Positions 35,152 through 47,026 of a DNA stretch of 64,000 bases are shown here, piece after piece. The stretch covers positions 24,094,851 to 24,158,850 of the forward strand of contig CM068320.1 of NCBI GenBank assembly GCA_034766995.1. The letters are read 5' to 3'. The notes below the pieces were generated by a model. It was not told the DNA's origin, did no database searches, and was given only the letters and a program-made list of their open reading frames with translations. Numbering within the stretch: position 1 is the first letter of the stretch; each line of letters starts with the position of its first letter. The DNA comes from Acanthacorydalis orientalis. Lineage: Eukaryota; Arthropoda; Insecta; Megaloptera; Corydalidae. The translations under genes were made by a program, and so were the position numbers.

Positions 35152-36342
35152 TAGGTTGGTAGAAAAATAATTGCGGTTTATGACGTTTAACTTCATATAC
35201 ACTTTTAATTTAAGTGGTTTTAAGTGATCCAAAACTATTGTATGACTAGCGCCTAATTTTTGTGCAGGCTCTCGAATTGTTATGCGTGGTTTTAATTCAA
35301 CTAACTCCTTCGGTTGGTTATTATAAACTGAAGGACGCCTGAGATCTTCTTTATCTTCAAAGCTCTCAACCCCAGCACGAAATTTTTGGAACCACCATTC
35401 CACCGTACTTTTTTTCAGTATCCACATCAAAAGCATCATTAAGTTTACGAACAATTTTTGCTGCTTTACCACCCGTTTTGAACTCATGCAAAAAATGCTC
35501 TTATTTGCTTCTTTTCCATCTTTAAATCAATTGTCCAATTTGAAGCAAAATTAATAATAAAACTAAAGTCGATGTTACCAAAATGCATACCGAAAAATAC
35601 GCTTTAAAATAATATTAACACATTTGCGTCAGATGACGCATATATAAGTCATTCGGGTTTTTGACTTAAGTCCGGATGACGTACATATACGTCATTGAGA
35701 TTTTTACATATCTGTCTCAAAATAAATTTATAAAATGCCATAAATGGGTCAATTTCTCTTCAGAATTACGATAACAGATGTTTCATGTAATAAAAAAATT
35801 ATGTTCGTTTTCAATTTTTTTTATTTCGTGGTTATCAACACTGGAACTGTGTTTCCAATCACGTTAGAGTGATTAGATGTGAGCGATAAGGTACAAATTC
35901 GACGCTTGAGCATTGCTTCGGAATGTAATCAGAGACGACGGATAACTCTAACAGAATGAGGTATCCTATTACATTTGATAAAATGACCCTATATCGACAG
36001 GGCGAGAGTAAAATATTTTTGTATTTTCTTGGCTCCTGCAAAAGCTATATGTGTTTCTCGCTAGAAAGTGATTTCCCATGTTTGAATGGTGAAAATTTTA
36101 TTTCTATTTTTTTTTATAAAAATCGTTTAAAAATGGTGGAAGAATGATTTTTAGAGGGAGGTGTAAAGACTCTTTAACGATTGAAAGTAAAGTCGTGAAA
36201 TCGCCCCGTACCCATGTCAAACGTGGCTCCAAACGCCCCGACGCCATTGTGTTAACATGAATACGACGAAATGACATTTCATTGAAGAAAATAGGGTTAG
36301 AATTTAGAAAACAAAAACCGTAATTATTTATCTACCAATCTG
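35152..36342 (-). mobile_element. mellifera-like mariner deletion derivative, copy M2, split
   Basis: Ends TTAGGTTGGTAGAAAAATAA and CGTAATTATTTATCTACCAA. After removing the insert at 35619-36251 it is about 558 bp. The minus strand starts ATGGAAAAGAAGCAAATAAG and reads VKQQKLFVNLM..., STVEWWFQKFRAGVESFED, ITIREPAQKLGASHTIVLDH with frame-shifts near 35440. The catalytic core is missing at the same point as in M1. Confidence 0.88.
35619..36251. mobile_element. piggyBac-type MITE inside mariner M2
   Basis: Flanked by TTAA on both sides (35615-35618, 36252-36255). Ends CACATTTGCGTCAG and ...GACGCCATTGTG are inverted (10 of the first 12 match). The matching region of M1 (AAAATAATATTAACATGAAA, 25020-25038) has one TTAA and no insert, which serves as an empty site. 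Subterminal palindromes GACGCATATATAAGTC and GACGTACATATACGTC lie inside the left end. 633 bp; short frames inside are unrecognised. Confidence 0.9.
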
Positions 36343-37229
36343 TACTTGAGAATGCGCAGGACAGTTATTTTAATCAATTTTTAAAAAAACCAGGCTTAGA
36401 ACCAATTAAATAAAGAATCAAATTCTTGGACACAACTAAATCTTCTCAGCAATTTCGTGGAAAGAACTAGTTATAAAAATATATTTTTTATATGGAAGAT
36501 ATACGTGAAACAAAGTCTATGTAAATGTTTACTAACTTTGCCGAATTTCTTATATTAGTATTTACTATAATCCCGTTTAAATATATTTTAATAAATCGAA
36601 AAAATATTTCATACTATTTTTAATATAACAGTATTACTAAAATATCCTGAAATTATCTTCACTTTAAAGGGATTTGCCATTAGGATTAATCTCTTAAAAA
36701 GAATCCTGCTTTACTTATAAGTTAAGGAAGCACTGATGTAGAAATAATGTTTCTTCATACAAAATTATATAATATTCTTTATTGGATAATAATACTATAA
36801 TTTGTAAATAAGCGAGGCAAGATAAAAATACAACTTTAAAACAGTATATACTTGATAATACAAAACAACAAACAGTTCTGCTAAATTATTCAAAAATTTA
36901 GTCCGACGATAACTAACGTGTGTTCTGTCACGTATTCATATTTATTAATATATTGAATACATTAAATTACTCGGTATGAAGTACGGATGCGTTGAAAAGT
37001 TTACAATTTTTCTACAACAAAACCTTTAAAAGAAGTGCGTGAAATTAAAATAAATTAATTTGAAATTCGATTATAATTCTAATTTATAATATTTATCTGT
37101 TATGATAATTGACTGTACATTTGTGCGCATTCGGTCATTATATTTTCATTAATTCTGCATAAAAGTGTAATCGAAAAATTATATTTTAAATCATCAACCA
37201 AGAATTAGTTTTAATACGAAAAATGCATT
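36343..37229. other. AT-rich DNA, no gene seen
   Basis: No recognisable feature. Confidence 0.6.
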
Positions 37230-37620
37230 TAATCTTCTAAATCACTTCCAATAATCGATTATCAAAGATTACCATTCGTAAATAACATAGTACGGCAGGA
37301 TCTTTGAGATTATCTTCCAGTGTATCGAGCGAGATAATTATACCTGTCGTAAAGCAAACGCAAAATGAATCGAATCCGAGTTGTATTTCATCGGATTTTA
37401 TGAGAAATCGCCGTGTATGTGCGTACACGTAATGCGCGATACTAAAATCAGCAAAAGCGTTTCCGTGAAGGCCGTTCGTTCAACTTGAACTTGACTTTCG
37501 TAACAGTCTTCGCAATTCTCATTTATTATTACGATGGCGATTCACGTTCTGGAAACAAGAAAATGCGCACCGCTTTGACGACATTGCTTAACGCAACGTT
37601 TTATTATTGAGCTCAGAGTT
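37230..37620. other. GC-richer, non-repetitive island
   Basis: About 390 bp of mixed-composition sequence (AATCGATTATCAAAGATTAC, CGGCAGGATCTTTGAGATTA, GTGTATGTGCGTACACGTAA, GGCCGTTCGTTCAACTTGAA). A 63-codon minus frame is unrecognised. It has the look of a cis-regulatory or conserved non-coding segment, but that is inference from composition alone. Confidence 0.25.
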
Positions 37621-37851
37621 TTACGACATGTGTTTAAATGACAAATTAAAATATTTTCAAGCATTTTACTATTCATTCATAAAATCGACGGCTGTTAAAT
37701 GTTTTTGAAGTTCTTTTTTTCTTTCATTAATTACTATTCCATTTTAAACGAGAACTTTTTTTCATATAAACAACTTGAATGTATAATGGTTCAAGAAATA
37801 AAACTTGCTCAGTAACAATTTATTCAGTTATTTTTAAATACATAACTACAA

Positions 37852-37855
<4 letters not shown>

Positions 37856-37920
<65 letters not shown>
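37856..37920. repeat. (TA)n microsatellite
   Basis: About 32 uninterrupted TA units. Confidence 0.95.
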
Positions 37921-37925
<5 letters not shown>

Positions 37926-38167
37926 TACTAACTTAACAGTTTATACTGACATTGATCTATTCTAATCTATTTATTTTCTTTACTATATTCGATAATTCTA
38001 TCTTCTAGCCAGTATTCAATCTGTCTATAATTTTGAAATATTCTATTTTTTTAGATCTTCTATTAATAGATATAAAACATTTTAACTAAAAAACTAAAAC
38101 AAGTGAATATATATTCAGTGCTGTTTATTTATTTTTCTTATCTGATTTCCATATTTATTTATATAGG

Positions 38168-38267
38168 GAGATATTAAAGAGATAAACAATCAATTATCAA
38201 TATTTAAATAAATATTTAAATATTTATTTAAATATTGAATATTGATTGTTTATCTCTTTAATATCTC
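38168..38267. repeat. 100-bp near-perfect hairpin
   Basis: Two 48-bp arms (38168-38215 and 38220-38267) around TTAA. The arms begin GAGATATTAAAGAGATAAAC and differ at only 2 of 48 positions. No coding. It is either a recent foldback MITE or a small-RNA precursor-like hairpin. Confidence 0.9.
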
Positions 38268-38407
38268 TTAATTTTTATAACATTTCCGTTAAAATTGCCT
38301 TCAAAAACAAGTATATAGTTTATAAAATACTTGAACGAATTCAAATGACTAACTTAAAACTGTTTTTTTATTGAAAATATAACTTACATGTACTTTTTTA
38401 GACATTT

Positions 38408-38700
38408 CTAAGAATTTTTGTGTTGCTAATGGATCTAACAAGAAGTAACAACCCAGAAAACTCTGTATACAATGACATAATGTTAAGTATGATTGGCATG
38501 CCTATAAATATATAACTTCTAATTGAATACCTCTGAATAAACTCTTGTTGATTATGTTTAAAATTATTATATTTATTTCAAATTAAAATATTTAAAATAA
38601 CAAAACTTAAAAATCGTTTCAAGTATAGAAATCAGCTTAAAATATTGAAAGTTTTCCATTTACTTTTGTCTTAGAAATGTTTCAGAAATATATTTTAGAC
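38408..38700 (+). repeat. ~300-bp dispersed repeat, copy D1
   Basis: Matches 41515-41825 in direct orientation: ATCTAACAAGAAGTAACAAC, GTATGATTGGCATGCCTATA, ATATATAACTTCTAATT, TTTCAAATTAAAATATTTAA and TACTTTTGTCTTAGAAATGT. Non-coding; family unknown. Confidence 0.85.
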
Positions 38701-39334
38701 ATCTCAACTTGTATAAGGATTTAAAGTTCAGACATATTTACGATTAAATCTTTTTCACTGTATTTAATTATTATTTTTGCCTTTCATTTCAATTTTTATT
38801 TAGATTTTCTTTATTTTTTCCCCATAAAATCATACGTAACCACTTACTATCCCTGTAAGATAGAAATTTGTGAAGACTGATTATGACCCTCAGATTTTAA
38901 TGATTATTAAATGTATAAAATTCTGATATTTATGTAGATTCTCAATCTGTAATTTTTTTACAAACAGAATATAGATATGATATGATTTAAAAAGATTATA
39001 TTCAATTACAAAAACAAACAAAATAAAAAAATAAATTAATATTAATGTCAGTTATTATTCTTCATACAAAGGTTTTTAACAAATGGTTTTTAAGTCATGT
39101 TATTCGAAATTATTTATTTGTACGTACGTTACTGTAATGAATTTATCGAATGGTCATAATTTACAATATTCCAGTTACACCATATGGTATAATTTATCAA
39201 TAAAGCAACTGTTTTAAAATCTTAATGAACATTTATATTGGTTTTATTGCGTTTAAATAATTAATAGTAAATGTAAATGTGGAATTATTTCATTATGTGT
39301 TACATAATTTTTTTGTGTATGTGTAAATGAATTT
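38701..39334. other. AT-rich DNA, no gene seen
   Basis: No recognisable feature. Confidence 0.6.
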
Positions 39335-39852
39335 ATTAGGTGTTAAAATTAATTCAGTGCTTTTAAATTAATTCAATCATAACTCTGTTTTGAAATAAAA
39401 TATTTTCTCGACATTTTAAGATTTTTAAGTACCGACCTTTACATTTAAAAACGCTATGTATATTGACCAAGTAGTTAGAATAACATCACAGGACACTAAT
39501 GAACAAGATAGTGTCTGAAAAGCAACATATTGAGTAACACATACTCTTCACATTCCTCAGAGTAAAAAAAAATGCTGCCAAAACCACGGGAATGATTTGT
39601 TCAGCCTTCAGGGATGGTGTCGTGATGCATAAAACATGCAAAAAATGTTAAAAAAGTGAAAGAGGTCCGAAAATGTATAAAAACTTGATCGACACAAAGC
39701 TGTTATCTTTTTTGCGATATAGAAATAATTAGTTACCGGACAGATTGAGCAGTTATATAAAGTAATGGGTTATATTTTGAAGATTGAAATGTATTCCATT
39801 TTCCTGTAAACATTTATTTTCTATTGAAAAGGCACTAAATTAATTTTTCCAA

Positions 39853-39856
<4 letters not shown>
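39335..39856 (+). mobile_element. mariner deletion derivative (MITE), copy C
   Basis: Left GTTAAAATTAATTCAGTGCT and right AAGGCACTAAATTAATTTTT. It keeps the transposase start (GTGTCTGAAAAGCAACATAT), GGGATGGTGTCGTGATGCAT, then the common junction and the C-terminal end (ACAGATTGAGCAGTTATATA). A (TA)n tract touches the right end. Confidence 0.85.
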
Positions 39857-39889
<33 letters not shown>

Positions 39890-39921
39890 AGAATCACTAT
39901 ATATATATATATATATATATA

Positions 39922-40047
39922 GTGATTATTTTTAGGCTTCCACATGTAATAATTAAAAAACAGCGCAAAAATTAAAAAAAAACATGGTTTTTTTATTATT
40001 TTTTCGTTTTTTTTAATATTTTCATGTGGAAGCCTAAATTAAATCAT
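39922..40047. mobile_element. 126-bp TA-associated MITE, copy T1
   Basis: Inverted ends GTGATTATTTTTAGGCTTCC and GGAAGCCTAAATTAAATCAT (about 22 of 25 paired), set between (TA)n on both sides. The subterminal word AACAGCGCAAAAATTAAAAA recurs in the copy at 59530. TA target and ends suggest a Tc1/mariner-type MITE. I know no named family with these ends. Confidence 0.75.
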
Positions 40048-40235
40048 CTTATATATATATATAATGATAAATGTGTATATATTAATAATTATGTATTCAA
40101 TTTATTTCACAAATATATATTTTATGTACAATTTTATTTTAATTATGTCATATTAAGAATTATTATTGTAAACCAAGTCAATAAATTATTTCAATCATTT
40201 TTAAAAAATAAATGTCATGTACATACTTATACATA

Positions 40236-40300
40236 AATATATATAAATATATATATATATACAAATATATATAGAGAGAGAGAGAGAGAACTAGAAAGAA
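40236..40300. repeat. (TA)n then (GA)n microsatellite
   Basis: TA steps with TAAA interruptions lead into GAGAGAGAGAG. Confidence 0.9.
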
Positions 40301-40770
40301 AGAGAAAGATCTAAATGTTTTTTACAATGCGTAATAGCAGAGTTATAAAAAACTGAATTTTGAATAAATTAAAATCATTATCTACCAATTTCAGAACGAA
40401 ATAAATTTAAAAAAAATTACTTTTTCCTATTAAAATGATTTCAAAAATTGAATGTTTGTTAATTTTTGCTAATATAATATACACAGCAGTTATCAATAAT
40501 TGTATAACAAATAATTCTAATTCGTTTCTTTGAATTATTTTTAAATATTTCTAATTTTTGTATAAAAAATTAAAACTTTTTTTATTCGTGATTTAAAAAT
40601 TAAGAACCAAGTCCTCTTATTTCATAAGTATAATCCATCAAGTATCAATGATATTTATATATGAAAGTGATTAGTGTCAGTAATTTCATGTTTTGAATTG
40701 TTTTAATTAGCAGGGAAAAAATGATATTTCTTTAAAAAAAGTCTAATTCAAAATACATGTATACACACAT

Positions 40771-40816
<46 letters not shown>

Positions 40817-41514
40817 ATATATAAGCGCACATATGCATGTACATGCATATATTTATATACATATGTATATATCAATAAATGATGTGCAACTAAAGTAGGA
40901 CATCAACAACAAACAAACGAAATAGGCATATAAATCCGTTTTGAAACAGAAAGAAATAGTTGAACTAGTATTTATGGAAATTTAGAATGATTAATTTCAA
41001 GGAATTCGTGAACACTTTTAATGTATGCTAGAATTTTCTCGAAGCTAGATATAAAGGAATTATAATTATACATTTTAGTCTTTTGCTATTTTCAAACGGA
41101 ACTATAACGGAATTTTAAAATCTTGAATTGACCCACATATATTTTTATAATTTATTTTATACTCGGAATATTAAAATTAGATAATAAATGGTTTTCTTGT
41201 AAATACTTTTTAGATGTTCTAAATTAGCATATACATTTTATAACTTGGTTTATACTTAAGATATTTTACTGTTTTTGTTTTATTTTTAAATTCGATTTTA
41301 CAATAAAATATATCAAAACAAGGATAAGAAAAGAATACTTCTATATATATATATACATATCACATAAAAATTTTACCAGGAAATAAAATTTAAAAAATTT
41401 TAAAATCGTGTAAGCGACCTGAATGTTTTACTAATAACAAACTAAATAAGAGATATTATTTTTATGAAAGAGAAGCAGGTCAATGTTTCATTAGTTTATC
41501 ACAATTCTAGGAAG
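40301..41514. other. AT-rich DNA, no gene seen
   Basis: (TA)n with CA/TG flanks at 40760-40870. No gene or element ends. Confidence 0.6.
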
Positions 41515-41825
41515 TATTGTATTACTAATGAATCTAACAAGAAGTAACAACTCATAAAAACTCGGCATACAGTGACATAATGTTACATATGATTGGCATG
41601 TCTATAAATATATAACTTCTAATTAAATACCTCTTAGTAAAATATTTGTCGATTATGTTTAAAGTTGTTATCTTTATTTCAAATTAAAATATTTAAGATA
41701 ACGAAACTTAAAAGTCTTTTCAAGTATGGAAATCAACTTAAAATATATTTTATATAAATTAAAATATTTTTTTATGAAGTTTTTTTGTTTACTTTTGTCT
41801 TAGAAATGTTTCATAAATATTTTGC
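41515..41825 (+). repeat. ~300-bp dispersed repeat, copy D2
   Basis: Direct copy of 38408-38700 with a ~25-bp AT expansion near 41745-41780. The two copies are 3.1 kb apart with unrelated DNA between. Confidence 0.85.
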
Positions 41826-42746
41826 TTACTTCCGACTTTGTATTTTATTGAATTTTATTACAAATTTGAATACCAGTATGTTTTATTTTTATAATAGATA
41901 TTTATTTCAATATTTTAGAATGTTGAAAAGGGCGTATAAATCTTTAAATAAAATACTACATATCTAAATCTAAAAAAGTTACTTAAAAAGATCACAGATC
42001 ATTTTGTTATTAAAATAGAAAATATTAAATTTAAATTAAAATTAATTTTAGTAATCTGTCAAAACAAAGAACAATCAAAATATTAATATAATATAATTAT
42101 AACTATTTCGTTAATATTATTTTATATTTTCTTTTAATAAATGATAATTTCGCATGCATCTAATATGTTGAAATGAGTTAATTTTCTAACCTAAGTAATT
42201 TTTATAAAGTATTTTAATTAGAATATATAATATGTTTTCATTGATTAGTGTTTATTTATAAAACAAAATCGTTATAAAATATTTTTCATACAATAACAGT
42301 CTTTACAAAAACCATTATTCTCCAAAGATAATAAACTGTTCTAAAAAAGATCTAAATCCTTATATTTAAAGAAGGAAATACAATTAGGAAGTTAAGAAAT
42401 TAAATAAAGTAACATCTTGAACGTTATGAAATTAAATATAGAAGAAATAGATTGAAAAAAGTGCATCATTAAATAATAAAAACATTTTTATAGCATAATA
42501 AACAAATTCATTTAATATTAAAGAATGAATTATCTAAAGAGGACCAGTTTCAAAAACGAGTAGCAGGAAATAGAACTGTTAGATTTTTTTGACTTTTGAG
42601 GAACTGTAAATTATAGTACTTACCGGTTTTAATTCCGTATAGAAAATATTGGACAGATATTTTTTTTAAAATATATATTATTTTCAAATTTATTTTTACT
42701 TAAATGTATTTTATGAGTATATAATATAACTCGAACATATAATAAA

Positions 42747-42787
<41 letters not shown>

Positions 42788-43354
42788 ATGAATTTAGATG
42801 CATTCAATCTATTAAAATTATCTTTCTATATATGTTATGTATTTCAATAACTAGTGAAAAAATCTGTAAAAATATATTTAAACCTATCTACACTTCATTA
42901 TATTATACCAGATTCATACCATTGAAAACAATAACTATTTCAATTAGGCGATTCGCTAATGGATAATTATTATAGATTTTTATGGGAAAATAAAATCGGA
43001 AAGAATTTTCTCAAAGTGTTTTCTTTTTAAATATGTATATGTATATATATATATATATATATATAAATTTAGATACTAACTTAAGGCAGCTCTTTTTAAA
43101 CTTTAAAATTTTAAACTGAAAATATTAGAATTTAAAAGCTATGTGACATCTAATCTCTTTTGATCTTGTTAAATTTTTCAAAAGGTTTGGATCATGAAAC
43201 TTATAAGTATTATTTATTAACTCCAAGAGAAAAATATTTATAGTATATCAAAAATTAAGTACAATTATATAAATCATTCTAATAAAATTATTCTATAAAT
43301 GTTTTTAATTCATATATCGATCAATTTGTTAAATACCATAATATTTTTAACATT

Positions 43355-43398
<44 letters not shown>

Positions 43399-43485
43399 AC
43401 ATACACACGTAAGTATGTATATATAAAATACAAAGAAAACTATTGAGTAATGTTTGTAAAAAATATAAAATGTTAGAAATACCAG
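41826..43485. other. AT-rich DNA, no gene seen
   Basis: (TA)n tracts at 42748-42784, 43030-43065 and 43360-43391. Nothing else recognised. Confidence 0.6.
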
Positions 43486-43489
43486 TTAA

Positions 43490-43710
43490 CCTTTTAACTG
43501 TGTCGCCCTGTTTCAAAAGTGTCTACCTATATTATGTCGCAAAAATGAAAGGATAACGAGTATACTCGTCAAATACAAAGTATATGCAGCCGTTGTAAAA
43601 TTATATTAAATTGTAACGAAAAATGGCATTCGATTTTTTTGAAAAATCAATAAATTTATTACTCGAATTCATCTTCATGACGATTATACTCGTCATATAC
43701 AGTGAACAGG
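43490..43710. mobile_element. 221-bp piggyBac-type MITE
   Basis: TTAA on both sides (43486-43489, 43711-43714). Inverted ends CCTTTTAACTGTGTCG and ...ATACAGTGAACAGG (10 of 12 terminal bases pair). Each side has a subterminal palindrome built on TATACTCGTCA: ACGAGTATACTCGTCAAATA on the left, GACGATTATACTCGTCATAT on the right. No frame. Confidence 0.85.
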
Positions 43711-43714
43711 TTAA

Positions 43715-45329
43715 ACTCAAGAAGATAACTCAAATATAAATGTATATAATTCAATACATATTCTTTAATTCCAAAAAAGAAAAAATATATTTATGGAAAA
43801 TATTTTAATCTCAGCAAAATAAAACTTTTTTGATATCGGTTAAAAATGAAAGGTTCAAATCAGAATATCATTTTTTTAAAAAAAATAAAAACTTTAACAT
43901 TACTCATATTAAATATATAAAGACATTTTTTTTATATTAACTATACTCCATAATAATTATTTAAATTAAAAAGAACTAATTTTATTTAAGTAAATAAACA
44001 TTTTCTAGAAAATAATATGTATATATATATATATATATATATGTACATATAATTGATTCACAAGTTTGCTAAGTTCAGTATAAATAATGAATACTAAAGT
44101 GCAATGTGTTATTAATGAAACTTCATTGAATCTTATTTCTAATGACATTTTAACGACACGAAACGGAAATAAAACATGTTTAGCAAGCTAGAACTAGTTC
44201 ATTTTTTACAATAATTCACTGTATACACAGTCCGTTTAATTAGTATTAAGATCTATAATTATATTAACACCAATTTAATGAAGTATAACATGTGTTTGAA
44301 ATGAGACTTGTGTTTATATTTTATGCATTATATTCATATATATATAATCTGCCAACGTAAAATTTTCAAAGTAAAGTAAAATTTATTATATCCGAATTTA
44401 ATTTAAATTTTGAATACTGCTTATTTTAATTATTCTACTTAAAAAAATATATAAAATTGAATCTATTGAATTGATTTGTATAAATTATCCATATGTAGCC
44501 ACTATATCAATTATTCGTAAATCCCTTGAAAATGTATTGAGATCTAAAATTCACTTCAAAATACTTCAATGGATACTTAGAGTATGTCAATTTATATAGT
44601 TCTGTTTAAAAATACCAAAAGACTAATACGTACAATTATAATTCCTTTAACATATTATTAAAGTAATATGTTAAACATGCATAGACACTTCAAATTTTTT
44701 CCATGGTTTATGAAAATGAAATATCTATTCGATATCGTTTTAAGAAAAGTGTTAATTAAACATTATTAAATAAACTTATCGCCTTTTAATAATAATTAAT
44801 TTGTAAAATGAATCATTAGTTATAAAAATATAACTGTCAGATTGTTCTCTGATAAGTATATCATTCAATTTCTATTTCCATACGTTTAATTTTGTTATTC
44901 AAGTACTACACTCTTTATCATTACCATTAAATGATTAAAAAATAGCTTAGATCCGATTAAAAATTTTTTTTTAAAAAAAACAAGATCGTTAGATAATATA
45001 TCAACAGAATATAAATTTTCAAATACATAAAAAAAATGATTGTACGATATTAAAAAACAAACACACATAAAATGAATTACGATATTTCTTAAATTTAGAA
45101 TGTAATAAAATCAAAAATGTCAAAAACATTAAATATAACTTGTTTACAGTTTTAAGTAGGACATAGCGTCTGTTTAAGAAATACAAACTTTATGTACTGT
45201 TGCAATTAAATTCGTTGAATTATTGTTAAAATCCACGCAACTCTTTAAATTTATAATATGTGAAAAAATAAATTCCTTAATGTAAACGTAATAGTTTGAA
45301 AGTTTGTAAATACACATTTACATATACAC

Positions 45330-45373
<44 letters not shown>

Positions 45374-45530
45374 ACATATGACCATGTATTATTAATAATG
45401 TTATTAAAACATGATATGTACAATAAATTATGCATGCGGAATTCAATAAGAAATAGTCAATAATCAGCAAATATTTTTATTAGGCATAATATATATATAT
45501 ATATAAACTTGAAAAAATAAACCAAAAATA
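43715..45530. other. AT-rich DNA, no gene seen
   Basis: (TA)n at 44018-44042, 45334-45371 and 45488-45506. No gene or element ends. Confidence 0.6.
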
Positions 45531-45539
45531 AAACCTGAA

Positions 45540-45760
45540 TCATCTGTAGCATTTTTTATAGTGAATGCAAGCGAGCTTGTTTCGTTCGGTCAATTACATC
45601 TGAGTGTCAGTGTCTCTACACTGAAGGTGTTTAACCCGAATATTTTGCATAAGTAAATTACACGACTCGACCGCTGACTGTGCCATAGCTACTTCAAATC
45701 TACTATTTAGTGTTTTTAAATTGATTTAACAACTAGGACGCGTGCACCCACGGCGTAACA
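45540..45760. other. GC-richer island
   Basis: Mixed-composition sequence (GCAAGCGAGCTTGTTTCGTT, CGACTCGACCGCTGACTGTG, GGACGCGTGCACCCACGGCG) with a perfect short hairpin CAAGCGAGCTTG. No long frame. Function not visible. Confidence 0.25.
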
Positions 45761-46094
45761 TAAAAGATAAAACGCAATTTCTAATTTCATTTTATGATTA
45801 TTATAGATATTGATTTTTTTTCTATATAATTGGATAAATACTTACAACTTTTTGCCTGTATATATGTAAGAATAGAAAATATACACGTATAGAGATTGTA
45901 ATTTTATTAACTTTCGAGCTCGTTGTTATGATAATAAAGTTTATATTTTAGTTTTAAAATCTCTTAAGTATACAAAATAGTATAAAATATTATGTAACGA
46001 GCAATTATTTTTATATGAAATAAATATACTCCAAATACAAACATTAAATATAGATTAAAAATTATTTTCGATTACAATATTTTTCTTTTATTTA

Positions 46095-46444
<350 letters not shown>

Positions 46445-46704
46445 AGTGTATGATAAGATGGCATATGATGCATAGAATAATTCCAATTTTTTGATATTAA
46501 ACTTATTTTGTTTTACACAAACAATTTAAATTAGAATAATGATTAAGTATTCAAATTATGCATAAAATTAAAAAAAAATACATTTCAATAAGATCACTTT
46601 TTATTGTTTCAATTTATCATTTTTTAGAGAAATGTAATTATAACTTGTATAATGTATTCTCTGTTCAAATTAAGGATAATGAGAAATAGTTGAAATTCAG
46701 TATG

Positions 46705-46758
<54 letters not shown>

Positions 46759-47024
46759 CATATAAATATTCATTCTATACAAATTATTTACTTATATTTA
46801 AATTTCTCATAAAGAAACAAATATGTATTACTTTTAAAAAAGAAACGTAACTTCACTTATGAAGAAAATCCGTTATCGTTAATTAAGAAAACGATAACGA
46901 TCTCTATTCATGCACCTGATGTACCATTCATAGTACTGTGTAGTATATAGATAACTTCTTTTTGCACTTTGTACATTTATTGTCAATTAACATTACGGAT
47001 ACTTCATAGACAGAGTAGACAATG
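46445..47024. other. AT-rich DNA, no gene seen
   Basis: (TA)n at 46705-46760. Nothing else recognised. Confidence 0.6.
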
Positions 47025-47026
47025 TA

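Noticed and set aside
35859..36147. Overlapping 60-63-codon frames inside the piggyBac MITE
   Set aside because: They lie on both strands, carry no recognisable transposase motif and sit in a non-autonomous element.
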